From: Bacilli bacterium
GTDB lineage: Bacteria; Bacillota; Bacilli; Alicyclobacillales; SLC66
Length of the DNA stretch: 32,814 bases
NCBI GenBank assembly: GCA_013044175.1
Contig: JABEUY010000028.1
Coordinates: forward strand, 1 to 32,814
Direction: 5' to 3'
In this document: one piece after another, positions 23,652 through 31,097 of the stretch
Position numbering within the stretch: the stretch's first letter is position 1
How the letters are laid out: every line of letters starts with the position of its first letter
The notes under the pieces: generated by a model
Seen by the model: the letters and a program-made list of their open reading frames with translations, nothing else
What the model was told of the DNA's origin: nothing
Databases searched by the model: none
Program-made: the position numbers and the translations under genes

Positions 23652-24224
23652 ATGGAAGAACACGAACAGATAGCTAAAGCGCAAAAGGGCGATCAAAGCG
23701 CACTGGCTGAACTTTTACAGGCGCACTATCTTTTCGTCTTCAAATATCTCGTTCAACTTACCTTACAGCGCCAGCTCGCTGAAGATCTGACGCAAGAGAC
23801 GATGGTACGAGCTATCCAACACATCAAGCGATATCAAGCGACCAAGAGTCGCTTCTCATCGTGGTTGATCACGATCGCTACGCGCCTTTATCTTGACGAG
23901 AAGCGAAAGAGAAAGCGTGAACAGGACTACGTTATCAACGCGGATGCTCTCTCAGCAAACGCTTCGCGCTTATTACTTTGGGAACTCGAAAAGCAACAAA
24001 GTCAGTGGCTAACGATGATGGAAGCGTTAGCGAAATTAACGGACGACCAACGAACTGCGATCCTCTTACAGCATTATTATGGCTATGCTTTGCAAGAGAT
24101 TGCCACGATGATGCAGATTCCCTTAGGCACGGTCAAATCCAGAGTCCACTATGGCATGGAACAAATCAGAAAGGAGTGGGAACAGGATGAAAAGAGGGCA
24201 AAAAACATCGATATCAACGCCTGA
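23652..24224 (+). CDS. ECF RNA polymerase sigma factor, SigY-like
   Basis: A 190-residue extracytoplasmic-function sigma factor. Region 2 is seen in LLQAHYLFVFKYLVQLTLQRQLAEDLTQETMVRAI (about residues 22-56) and the following SRFSSWLITIATRLYLDEKRK (core binding and -10 recognition). Region 4 lies in LLQHYYGYALQEIATMMQIPLGTVKSRVHYGMEQI (about 140-174), a helix-turn-helix for the -35. The closest pattern I know is Bacillus SigY, supported by the next two genes resembling YxlC and YxlD. ATG at 23652 follows AAGGCGG by about 10 bases. Its stop lies within the next gene, so translation is coupled. Activity is probably held down by the downstream membrane proteins. Confidence 0.85.
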   Translation: MEEHEQIAKAQKGDQSALAELLQAHYLFVFKYLVQLTLQRQLAEDLTQETMVRAIQHIKRYQATKSRFSSWLITIATRLYLDEKRKRKREQDYVINADALSANASRLLLWELEKQQSQWLTMMEALAKLTDDQRTAILLQHYYGYALQEIATMMQIPLGTVKSRVHYGMEQIRKEWEQDEKRAKNIDINA

Positions 24225-24546
24225 AGAACATCCACCCGTTATTCGCAGTGATGATCACTTGACGAATGCAGTTCGACAAGCGTTCGACGCAATCGGCTCC
24301 ATCACACCGGTAGAACCTCCAGCTAGAAGTCATCTGCTCGCGCTGGTCGCTGACACTGCAGATCGCCAACGAAAGCAACTCTGGCGTGATCTGCGTCTGT
24401 TCACCTTACTGGTGCTCGCTTTATGCGGATGTTGGTTGCTCGGGTATACGCATGCTGTACTGACGATCTTGCTTTTTAGTACCTTCCTCCTTTCCCTGTT
24501 CATCTTACCTTTCGTCGTTTTATGGACGAAAGAAGAGGGGGTGTAG
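24187..24546 (+). CDS. YxlC-like membrane protein, probable negative regulator of the sigma factor
   Basis: A 119-residue protein: a soluble N-terminal half of about 75 residues with VEPPARSHLLALVADTADRQRKQLWRDLRLF, then two membrane helices (LLVLALCGCWLLGY and ILLFSTFLLSLFILPFVVLW). This layout and the RKQLWRDL-type sequence fit the YxlC family (DUF5345), whose Bacillus member restrains SigY. The ATG at 24187 lies 38 bases inside the end of the sigma factor gene, with GGAG about 10 bases upstream. An anti-sigma role is inferred from family and context. Confidence 0.7.
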   Translation: MKRGQKTSISTPEEHPPVIRSDDHLTNAVRQAFDAIGSITPVEPPARSHLLALVADTADRQRKQLWRDLRLFTLLVLALCGCWLLGYTHAVLTILLFSTFLLSLFILPFVVLWTKEEGV

Positions 24547-24548
24547 AG

Positions 24549-24755
24549 GTGTCGATTCCACCTTCCACGTTACCACTTTGGGCGTTAGGGATGATTCTTC
24601 TTACTGTCGTCGTACAAGGGTATCTGCTCTTTTTGGATGCTAGACGTCATACGCGTTTTGCGTGGCTGTGGGGAATTTGGGGTCTGCTTCAATTCCCACT
24701 ACCTACGATTACGTATCTGCTTTTTGTAAAAAAAATCTGGCGCAAAAGGCGCTAA
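24549..24755 (+). CDS. YxlD-like membrane protein (PLDc_N domain)
   Basis: A 68-residue protein with two membrane helices: LPLWALGMILLTVVVQGYLL and, after the conserved FLDARRHTRFAWLWGIWGLLQFPLP stretch, TITYLLFVKKI. This is the short PLDc_N (phospholipase-D nuclease N-terminal) membrane module, which has no catalytic HKD motif. In Bacillus the comparable YxlD belongs to the SigY operon. GTG at 24549 follows GAGGGGG by 7 bases and lies 2 bases after the previous stop. It is probably co-transcribed and helps control or sense for the sigma factor. Confidence 0.7.
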   Translation: MSIPPSTLPLWALGMILLTVVVQGYLLFLDARRHTRFAWLWGIWGLLQFPLPTITYLLFVKKIWRKRR

Positions 24756-24775
24756 TTCCTGGAGGCGTTTTGATC

Positions 24776-25099
24776 ATGCTTATCGTAACCAAAGAACATA
24801 TCCCGAATTATGAAGTACAAAAAGTCTTAGGACAAGTTTTTGGTGTTACCGTACGAAGTCGTGGACTTGCTGGTAATGTGACCGCTTCTTTACGAACACT
24901 GATCGGTGGAGAAATCAAAGAATATACCAAAATGCTTGAAGACGCTCGCCGTCACGCGATCGACCGCATGGTCGAAAATGCAACCGCGCTTGGCGCCAAT
25001 GCGATCGTGATGATGCGTTTTGACTCGGGAGAAATCGGACAAACGATGTCAGAAATCGTCGCTTACGGCACAGCGGTTGTCGTGCGCGAACAAGCCTGA
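24776..25099 (+). CDS. YbjQ/UPF0145 family protein
   Basis: A 107-residue soluble protein of the YbjQ (UPF0145) family, which forms small oligomeric beta-rich assemblies. Visible pattern: VLGQVFGVTVRSRGLAGNVTASLRTLIGGEIKEYT, then MLEDARRHAIDRMVENATALGANAIVMMRFDSG and EIVAYGTAVVV. Some relatives are annotated as heavy-metal binding, but no function is established. ATG at 24776 follows GGAGG by 10 bases, only 20 bases after the yxlD-like gene. It is thus the last gene of the sigma operon, in a place where Bacillus has yxlE and an ABC transporter. Confidence 0.85.
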   Translation: MLIVTKEHIPNYEVQKVLGQVFGVTVRSRGLAGNVTASLRTLIGGEIKEYTKMLEDARRHAIDRMVENATALGANAIVMMRFDSGEIGQTMSEIVAYGTAVVVREQA

Positions 25100-25191
25100 C
25101 GCAAAAAGGAAGTGAATCCAGCTGGCATCATCATGGCAGGTTCACCAAGACGATTAGAAGCGATCATCAGCGCCCAACAAGAAGGTGCACC

Positions 25192-25383
25192 TTGCGCTCA
25201 GCTTTGCAAGATCGGCCGCATACTTCTTTTCGTCTTTATGATTCCCTGAATCACTTGATGATGAAAAGCCACTATGGGAAAATCCTCAAACTCAAAAAAG
25301 AATATAAAATCCCACAACACGTCGATTCGCAAGTCATTGAAGATATCGCGAACTTTGTGCGGGATCCTATAGTGTTTCAGTGA
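25192..25383 (+). other. short coding-like frame, possible gene remnant
   Basis: A frame of 63 codons has protein-like composition at its end (SHYGKILKLKKEYKIP, then IEDIANFVRDPIVF) but only a TTG start without a ribosome site. An overlapping earlier frame from GTG at 25111 (containing SPRRLEAIISAQQEGAP) stops at about 25250. The two may be halves of one frameshifted gene. I do not recognise the family. Confidence 0.25.
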
Positions 25384-25389
25384 ACACCC

Positions 25390-26003
25390 TTATTCCTTTG
25401 CATCGAACGTCTCTGATGCCTCGATTAGCCTTCCACCATCCTGTGGGGGTAAGGCTTCTACGGTGCGTAAGTGACGTTCGATAGCTCGTGTTCTCGTCGT
25501 AGCTTGATGAATCGTATTACTCGCTTCTTGCAGTTTTTTTGCGTTTTTTCCAGAACATCGCCAAATTTACTGAATTCCGATTTGACCGAACCGAGTACTT
25601 TCCAGACATCGCTTGAGCGCTTTTCAATCGCTAACGTTTGAAAACCCATTTGCAAACTGTTTAACAGCGCTGTAATCGTCGTAGGTCCCGTTACGATGAC
25701 TTTGTATTCTCGTTGTAAAGTCTCCCAAAGACCAGGTCGACGTAAAACTTCAGCAAACAAACCTTCAAACGGAAGAAATATCAAGGCGAAATCGGTCGAT
25801 TGCGGTGGATCGATATATTTGTCGGCGATGCTTTTCGCTTCTGCTTTGATCCTATTCTCTAACGCTTTTCCCGCCTCACTAGCGAGGGCTATATCACCTT
25901 GTTCTTGAGCATCGAGTAATCGTTGGTAATCTTCCACCGGAAATTTTGCATCGATCGGTAAAAACACAGTGGCATCTTCCTCGTTTTTACCTGGCAATTT
26001 CAC
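25390..26003 (-). pseudogene. rmuC: rmuC remnant: 5' truncated and frameshifted
   Basis: The sequence encodes the conserved RmuC core: LPGKNEEDATVFLPIDAKFPVEDY, then IKAEAKSIADKYIDPP, DFALIFLPFEGLFAEVLRRPG, TTITALLNSLQMGF and LAIEKRSSDVW. RmuC limits recombination at inverted repeats. The N-terminal coiled-coil part is absent; upstream lies the rsgA stop instead. In the A tract after EKTQ there are 7 A residues (25534-25540 on this strand as T). An eighth would restore KLQEASNTIHQATTRTRAIERHLRTVEAL and a stop at 25390, the expected C-terminus. Both lesions indicate a dead gene, unless slippage rescues the 3' part. Confidence 0.85.
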
Positions 26004-26028
26004 CCTACACGATCATACCATGGCCAAT

Positions 26029-27027
26029 CTACAGCTCGAAATCCTCCAGGTTCATACGGACTTTTTTGGTTTTTCCCTTACTTTGTCTTTTCTCTTGTAG
26101 ACGTTCATGCGTCGAGATTTTACGTTCCATAAAACGAACTTCTTTTTGCATTTTGCGATAATTCATCCATCGTTCGCTCGGCAACGTTCCTTCTTCGATC
26201 GCCTGCAACACGGCACAGTCAGGTTCGTTTTCATGCGTACAATTGGCGAATCGGCATAGGTCTGCCAACTGTTCAATATCTTCAAACGTAAAATGAATCC
26301 CTTCTTGATGATCGAAAAGTTGAAATTCCCGCATGCCTGGCATATCGACAATCGCCGTTCCATCGGACAAAAAGATCATTTCGCGATGTGTAGTCGTGTG
26401 TTTGCCCCGATCATCACTTTCTCGAACGGCATTCACTTTCATAGAATCATTGCCGACAAGTAGATTGGTCAGTGTCGATTTCCCCACACCCGATGCGCCA
26501 AATAAAGCGATCGTTTTTCCCGCCCCGCGATACGCCTGTAACACATCAAGACTTTCTTTATGCCTTACACTAATCGCATGAACGGCCACACCAATCGCAA
26601 TGTCCCTGACTTCCTCGATTTTCTGTTCGATCGTATCGCAAAGATCCGCCTTACTGAGTAAAACAACGGGCATTGCGTTACTTTCCCAGACAAAGATTAA
26701 CATGCGCTCGATTTTTCGTACATTATAATCCTGATTGAGCGCGGCAAACACAAAGACCGTGTCTACGTTGGTCGCCATGATCTGCTCTTGCACCACTTGT
26801 CCTGCTTCTTTGCGCGAAAACGTGTTTTTTCTTGGCAAAATGGCATGAATGAGCGCTCGCTGTTCGTCCAGTCTTTGCACCGAGACATAATCACCCACCG
26901 CAGGATAATCGGATCGCGTCAACGCACTATGTCGCAATTTTCCTGTTACTTCACCAACGAGATGGTCTTGACCCATTACCATGTGATACGAACCTTTTTG
27001 TTCCGATACAATACGTGCTATTTCCAC
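26029..27027 (-). CDS. rsgA: ribosome small subunit-dependent GTPase A (RsgA-like)
   Basis: A circularly permuted GTPase of about 332-334 residues. An N-terminal OB-fold (GEVTGKLRHS, YPAVGDYVSV) is followed by the permuted GTPase motifs: G4 LLSKADL, then G1 FGASGVGKSTL, and G3 VDMPGMRE. The C-terminal zinc finger is C-X5-C-X1-H-X5-C (CRFANCTHENEPDC). RsgA binds the small ribosomal subunit late in its maturation and hydrolyses GTP. A GTG at 27027 lies 8 bases after GGGGG, whereas the ATG at 27033 is only 2 bases after it, so the GTG is preferred. In many Bacillales rsgA lies beside prkC and rpe. Here it stands apart, so this may be a second copy. Confidence 0.9.
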   Translation of the reverse strand: MEIARIVSEQKGSYHMVMGQDHLVGEVTGKLRHSALTRSDYPAVGDYVSVQRLDEQRALIHAILPRKNTFSRKEAGQVVQEQIMATNVDTVFVFAALNQDYNVRKIERMLIFVWESNAMPVVLLSKADLCDTIEQKIEEVRDIAIGVAVHAISVRHKESLDVLQAYRGAGKTIALFGASGVGKSTLTNLLVGNDSMKVNAVRESDDRGKHTTTHREMIFLSDGTAIVDMPGMREFQLFDHQEGIHFTFEDIEQLADLCRFANCTHENEPDCAVLQAIEEGTLPSERWMNYRKMQKEVRFMERKISTHERLQEKRQSKGKTKKVRMNLEDFEL

Positions 27028-27085
27028 ATGCATTACCCCCTATATAACGTTCAAAAGCCATAGGCAATATGCCCATGGCTTAACG

Positions 27086-27126
27086 AAAAAAGCCTTGGAC
27101 CCGAAAACTCGGTCCAAGGCTTTTTT
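27086..27126. terminator. perfect bidirectional terminator
   Basis: A 16-pair perfect stem (27086-27101 with 27111-27126, 9-base loop) has six T residues on each strand. On the minus strand it ends the 24-codon gene at 27144-27218 and insulates rsgA. Confidence 0.85.
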
Positions 27127-27143
27127 ATTCCAACAACAACGAA

Positions 27144-27218
27144 TTAACGTTTCTGTCCGGATAAAAGAAGCGAGGACCTGAAAAATGCGCGCACAAAAGC
27201 TAAGGTCACATTTTGCAT
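27144..27218 (-). CDS. 24-residue cationic peptide gene
   Basis: On the minus strand ATG at 27218 follows AAGGAG by 9 bases. It encodes a 24-residue peptide (starting MQNVTLAFVRAFFRS and ending GQKR) that stops at 27144. Positive residues (two Arg, then Lys-Arg at the end) alternate with hydrophobic ones, as in an amphipathic helix. A perfect TATAAT with upstream TG lies about 27 bases before the leader start, and a perfect terminator lies 17 bases after the stop, so this is a complete compact transcription unit. The size recalls SpoVM (26 residues) and short membrane toxins, but the sequence match is too weak to name it. The gene is inferred from signals, not homology. Confidence 0.5.
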   Translation of the reverse strand: MQNVTLAFVRAFFRSSLLLSGQKR

Positions 27219-27251
27219 AAAACCTCACTCCTTTTCATCATCATTACGGTG

Positions 27252-27260
27252 ATTATAGCA
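27252..27260 (-). promoter_or_regulatory. extended -10 promoter of the 24-residue peptide gene
   Basis: On the minus strand TGCTATAAT is an extended -10 element (TATAAT at 27252-27257). No strong -35 is seen, which is normal for extended -10 promoters. Confidence 0.5.
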
Positions 27261-27301
27261 TGATTACGCTTGTACAACTAGCCGATGAAAATAATCATCG
27301 T

Positions 27302-27511
27302 TTAGGCTTTCACCAATTCATACCCCGCATCATCGACCGCGGCGCTGATCGCATCAAGCGATACAGGAGCCACCATCGCCACCGTGACTTGACCTTTTTC
27401 TAAATCGACAGTCGCTTCCGTCACGCCATCGATCGCTTTGACGGCAGATTCGACAGCGTTTTTGCAATGATGACAGCTCATACCTTTAACTTGATAGACT
27501 TTTGTTTCCAT
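27302..27511 (-). CDS. copZ: copper chaperone CopZ
   Basis: A 69-residue heavy-metal-associated (HMA) domain protein. The Cu(I)-binding loop is GMSCHHC (CXXC) near residue 12, followed by AVESAVKAIDGV and the rest of the beta-alpha-beta-beta-alpha-beta fold, VDLEKGQVTV and AISAAVDDAGYEL. It carries Cu(I) in the cytoplasm and passes it to CopA. ATG at 27511 has AGAGG about 11 bases upstream; the longer upstream frame has no support. It follows copA by 46 bases and belongs to the csoR-copA-copZ unit. Confidence 0.92.
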   Translation of the reverse strand: METKVYQVKGMSCHHCKNAVESAVKAIDGVTEATVDLEKGQVTVAMVAPVSLDAISAAVDDAGYELVKA

Positions 27512-27557
27512 GATCGATTCAACCTCTTTTTCGATAGATTGTAACGTAAACTTTGCC

Positions 27558-29933
27558 TTACGAACGATACCTGCGTTGTAACAGCAGGCTATTTGACACC
27601 ACACTGACCGAACTCATGGCCATCGCCGCCCCTGCGATAATCGGACTCAATATACCGAACGCAGCAAGAGGAATACCCAGCACATTGTAAAAGAAAGCCC
27701 AAAACAGATTTTGATGAATTTTACGCATCGTCGCTTTAGCGAGCAAAATCGCTTCGACAACCCCAAGCGTATCCGCATTGACCAAAGCGATATCTGCCGC
27801 TTCAAGCGCAATCGCCGAGCCTGTCCCCATCCCGATGCCGATATCCGCCTTGGCTAAAGCGGGTGCATCATTGATGCCATCCCCAACCATGGCGACGATT
27901 CGACCTTGCGCTTGAATTTCAGCTACTTTCGTCGCTTTATCGGCAGGTAGTACTTGGGCGACCACATGGGTAATGCCCACTTGCTGCGCGACCGCTTGCG
28001 CTGTATAGGCTTGATCGCCTGTTAAAAGCCACGTCTCAATACCAAGCGCATGCAACGCCGCGACCGTCCTTGCTGCCTCTGGCTTTATCGCATCGGCAAT
28101 GCCAAACACACCAAGCGCACGTTCTTCATCCGTCATAACAACCGCAGTAAAAGCTTTTTTTTCAAAGTCTTCAAGGATCGCAGTGACCGTTTCGTCGATC
28201 TTACTTTCTAGCCATTGGCGATGGCCGATCGCATAAGTTATGCCCTTAACTTTTCCTTCAATACCTTGGCCAGGGCAAGCTCGAACTTCTTCAAACGTCT
28301 CGAACGCTAGACCTTGCTCTTTGGCATAACGAACGATCGCCGCACCAAGAGGATGTTCACTTTGCTGTTCGAGCGAAGCGGCTTTTTGAATCAACCATGA
28401 AGGATCGACACCTTCTGCCACCCACATCGCGCTAACTTCGGGGTGACCTACGGTCAGCGTGCCCGTTTTATCAAAAATCACACTTTGTACGTGATGAAGA
28501 CGTTCGAGATACTCACCTCCTTTAATCAAGATGCCTTTCTTCGCACCAAGACCGGTACCCACCATGATCGCCGTCGGCGTCGCTAAACCTAGCGAACAAG
28601 GACAGGCCACGACCAGCACGGCAACTGCGGCAAAAAGAGCATGCGACCAACCGGCGAACCAACCCCATAACAAAAAAGTAATGACCGCAATCCCCAAAAC
28701 GATCGGTACGAAAATCCCCGAGATCTGATCGGCTAAACGTTGAACAGGCGCTTTGGAACCTTGCGCTTGATCGACGAGTCGAATCACTTGAGAAAGCATC
28801 GTCTCTGCACCGATCTTATCGATACGCATCATGAACGCCTGGTGCTGATTGACCGAAGCGCCGACCACCTCATCACCCACTTGCTTAGCGACCGGCATCG
28901 ATTCACCGGTGATAAAAGACTGATCGACACGCGTGCTGCCTTTAAGAATCGTTCCATCACTCGGGATTTTTTCACCCGGCAAAACTTGCACGATATCGCC
29001 GATTTGTAACGATTCGACAGGAACATCTTCGAAAGTCTCGCTATCTACGCTTTGACGATGCGCCATTTTAGCACCAAGCTTAGCCAGTTCTTCCACGGCC
29101 GCTGAAGACTTCGCTTTGGCACGCGTCTCTAATAACTTGCCTAGTGTTATCAGCGTGATGACAAGAGCCGAGGAATCAAAGTACGTCTGTGTCGATCCTA
29201 ACACGAGTAAGAATACGCTATAGAGGTAGGCGACACTCGTACCGAGCACCACCAGCACATCCATGTTGGCACTCCCGCCACGCAAAGCATGATAGGCTCC
29301 TCGATAAAAACGCCAACCTACGTAAAACTGCACCGGAGTCGCTAACAAAAAGCTAATCCAATCGGGTAAAAAGGGACGAACGTCAAACAGCCCGAGCACC
29401 ATTTGTACGAACAACGGAAGTACGAGTAAGACGGCAAGCGCAAATTTCTGCTGTTCCTTTTGATACGCTAATTGCTTTTGGCGTTTTCGATCTTGCTGCG
29501 CCTTATCATCGATCAACGAAGCGATATAGCCCGCTTTCGCAATCGCGGCAATCACGTCTTGTTGGCTGATCACACCAGGTACGATCGTCACTTGTCCTTT
29601 TTCGGAGGCGAGGTTGACTTGAATCTGTTGAACACCAGGCAATCGACCGACCACCTTTTCAATTCGCGCTGAACAAGCGGCGCACGTCATGCCTCCGATT
29701 TGTAAAGACAGCGATTCGACAGGTACCTGATACCCTGTTTTTTCAATGCGTTCGATCACGGCTTGCCAACTTGTCGACGGATCGATCACGACATGTGCGC
29801 GTTCGGAAGCGAGATTGACCTGCACTTCTTGAACGCCATCGAGCTTACCGACCATTTTTTCAATGCGTACAGCACAAGCCGCACACGTCATGCCTTCCAC
29901 AGGCAAGTTCATTTCTTTCAACGTTGTTGCCAT
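27558..29933 (-). CDS. copA: Cu(I)-exporting P1B-type ATPase CopA
   Basis: A P-type ATPase of about 791 residues. Two N-terminal HMA domains carry GMTCAAC loops (near residues 15-21 and 80-86). Eight membrane helices follow, with the ion-binding CPC in VACPCSLGLATPTAIM. The actuator loop has the TGES motif (SFITGESMPV). The cytoplasmic domain has DKTGTLT with the phosphorylated Asp, SEHPLG for nucleotide binding and GDGINDAPAL. The enzyme pumps Cu(I) out of the cytoplasm using ATP (EC 7.2.2.8). ATG at 29933 follows AAGGTG. A GTG at 29942 overlaps the ribosome site and is unlikely. Silver may also be a substrate. Confidence 0.95.
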   Translation of the reverse strand: MATTLKEMNLPVEGMTCAACAVRIEKMVGKLDGVQEVQVNLASERAHVVIDPSTSWQAVIERIEKTGYQVPVESLSLQIGGMTCAACSARIEKVVGRLPGVQQIQVNLASEKGQVTIVPGVISQQDVIAAIAKAGYIASLIDDKAQQDRKRQKQLAYQKEQQKFALAVLLVLPLFVQMVLGLFDVRPFLPDWISFLLATPVQFYVGWRFYRGAYHALRGGSANMDVLVVLGTSVAYLYSVFLLVLGSTQTYFDSSALVITLITLGKLLETRAKAKSSAAVEELAKLGAKMAHRQSVDSETFEDVPVESLQIGDIVQVLPGEKIPSDGTILKGSTRVDQSFITGESMPVAKQVGDEVVGASVNQHQAFMMRIDKIGAETMLSQVIRLVDQAQGSKAPVQRLADQISGIFVPIVLGIAVITFLLWGWFAGWSHALFAAVAVLVVACPCSLGLATPTAIMVGTGLGAKKGILIKGGEYLERLHHVQSVIFDKTGTLTVGHPEVSAMWVAEGVDPSWLIQKAASLEQQSEHPLGAAIVRYAKEQGLAFETFEEVRACPGQGIEGKVKGITYAIGHRQWLESKIDETVTAILEDFEKKAFTAVVMTDEERALGVFGIADAIKPEAARTVAALHALGIETWLLTGDQAYTAQAVAQQVGITHVVAQVLPADKATKVAEIQAQGRIVAMVGDGINDAPALAKADIGIGMGTGSAIALEAADIALVNADTLGVVEAILLAKATMRKIHQNLFWAFFYNVLGIPLAAFGILSPIIAGAAMAMSSVSVVSNSLLLQRRYRS

Positions 29934-29956
29934 TATAATCACCTTCTTTTTATACC

Positions 29957-29973
29957 ATACCCCTGTAGTGTAT
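29957..29973. promoter_or_regulatory. CsoR-type operator upstream of copA
   Basis: ATACCCCTGTAGTGTAT has ATAC/GTAT ends and the CCCC core common to CsoR sites. It lies between csoR and copA, 24 bases before the copA start, and resembles the site before csoR. Confidence 0.5.
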
Positions 29974-29990
29974 ATATTACCATAGTTCGA

Positions 29991-30299
29991 TTAGCCCATT
30001 TTCAAAAACTGTCGAAACAAATCCATGAGTTCTTCGATCTTTTCCGTTTCGCCTTCTTGCTTTGCGATCGCGTCGACAACACATCCTTTGGTATGTGCCT
30101 CAAGAAGAGGAAACGCCACCCGTTGCAAAGCACTTTGCACGGCTGAGATTTGCACGAGAATATCGACGCAATAACGATCTTCTTCAATCATTTTTTGGAT
30201 ACCACGAACTTGTCCTTCAATCTTCTTTAACCGCGTTTGTAAATTGGGACGAATCGCATCATAACTGTGCTGATGATGACAGGACGTTTTCTCTTTCAT
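29991..30299 (-). CDS. csoR: copper-sensing transcriptional repressor CsoR
   Basis: A 102-residue all-helical protein of the CsoR/RcnR (DUF156) family. The Cu(I) ligands are visible: Cys in DRYCVDIL, then His and Cys in LLEAHTKGCVVD. A helical DNA-binding surface is given by RLKKIEGQVRGIQKMIEEDR. An N-terminal His/Cys-rich tail (SCHHQHS) may add metal affinity. Without copper it represses copA and copZ; copper binding releases DNA. ATG at 30299 follows GGGAG by 6 bases. It lies 57 bases upstream of copA and has its own operator upstream, so autoregulation is likely. Confidence 0.93.
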   Translation of the reverse strand: MKEKTSCHHQHSYDAIRPNLQTRLKKIEGQVRGIQKMIEEDRYCVDILVQISAVQSALQRVAFPLLEAHTKGCVVDAIAKQEGETEKIEELMDLFRQFLKMG

Positions 30300-30342
30300 C
30301 GTGCTCTCCCTCTCTTTGACCCAATACCGATACTTCAATACT

Positions 30343-30358
30343 ATACCCCGTAGTAGTA
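30343..30358. promoter_or_regulatory. CsoR-type operator upstream of csoR
   Basis: ATACCCCGTAGTAGTA shares ATACCCC and GTAGT with the site before copA, 43 bases upstream of the csoR start. It suggests autorepression. Confidence 0.45.
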
Positions 30359-30361
30359 AAT

Positions 30362-30398
30362 AAGGCTAGCTACCGAGAATGTCTCGACAACTAGCCTT
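30362..30398 (-). terminator. hairpin after the nitroreductase gene
   Basis: AAGGCTAG (30362-30369) pairs with CTAGCCTT (30391-30398) and encloses a short inner CGAGA/TCTCG stem. On the minus strand it is followed by an ATTTAC tail, so it is a weak terminator candidate. Confidence 0.45.
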
Positions 30399-30431
30399 TC
30401 CATCTACCTTCCCGTTTTGCATCGCGCGCAT

Positions 30432-31097
30432 CTAAAACCAAATGACGAGATCATCAAGCGATTGTCGAACTTTTGCACGAACAGGATCTTTTGCACGATA
30501 ACCGAATCCAGCCATCACAGAAACACCAAAATGTTCTGGATCGATCAAGCCTTCATCCACCAAGACACGATCGACTTCTGCTTGCGAAAATCCCTCAATA
30601 GGACACGAATCGATACCGAGGTATGCCGCCGTCGTCATCATATTGGCCAATACGATATACGTCTGTTTACACGCCCAATCAAAATGCGCACGCTCATCTT
30701 CCAGTTGAAAATCATGCTCAAGAAAATTGCGATAAAATTGTCGTCGCCCTTCGATCGCCTCCTCAGGCAACCGATGAACATCGCGCATCAGATTCGTCAG
30801 ATACGCAGAATCTGGTTGTAAATCGACGCTTTTTCGAGCGAGTACAATCACGAAATGACTCGCACCGTGAAGACTATTGCGTGCACCCCAAGCGACAGGA
30901 TCAAGCAGTTGCTTAATCGTAGCATCCCTTAACACGATCAGTTTCCACGGTTCAAAACCGAATGAAGTCGGCGAAAGTCTAGCTGCTTCAAGAATGGTGA
31001 GAAAATCCTCGTCAGTGATCGTACGTAAAGGATCAAATTGTTTACAAGCGTGACGAAAATTCATGGTTTGTAGCATTTCCTCTTGACGCGATATCAT
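30432..31097 (-). CDS. nitroreductase family NAD(P)H-dependent oxidoreductase
   Basis: A 221-residue FMN-dependent nitroreductase-fold protein. The N-terminal FRHACKQFD corresponds to the FMN phosphate-contacting RRSxRxF region, and LEAARLSPTSFGFEPWKLIVL is the flavin loop. Also visible are YIVLANMMTTAAYLGIDSCPIEGF and the C-terminal VSVMAGFGYRAKDP. Such enzymes form dimers and reduce nitro or quinone compounds; the physiological substrate is unknown. ATG at 31097 follows GGAG by 10 bases. The gene is upstream of csoR on the same strand, with a hairpin between them, so it is probably a separate unit. Confidence 0.9.
   Translation of the reverse strand: MISRQEEMLQTMNFRHACKQFDPLRTITDEDFLTILEAARLSPTSFGFEPWKLIVLRDATIKQLLDPVAWGARNSLHGASHFVIVLARKSVDLQPDSAYLTNLMRDVHRLPEEAIEGRRQFYRNFLEHDFQLEDERAHFDWACKQTYIVLANMMTTAAYLGIDSCPIEGFSQAEVDRVLVDEGLIDPEHFGVSVMAGFGYRAKDPVRAKVRQSLDDLVIWF

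Noticed and set aside
27144-27218. Calling the 24-residue peptide SpoVM
   Set aside because: Only a loose resemblance (VRA followed by a hydrophobic pair and S) and similar length; the SpoVM start and central Pro-Lys region are not present.
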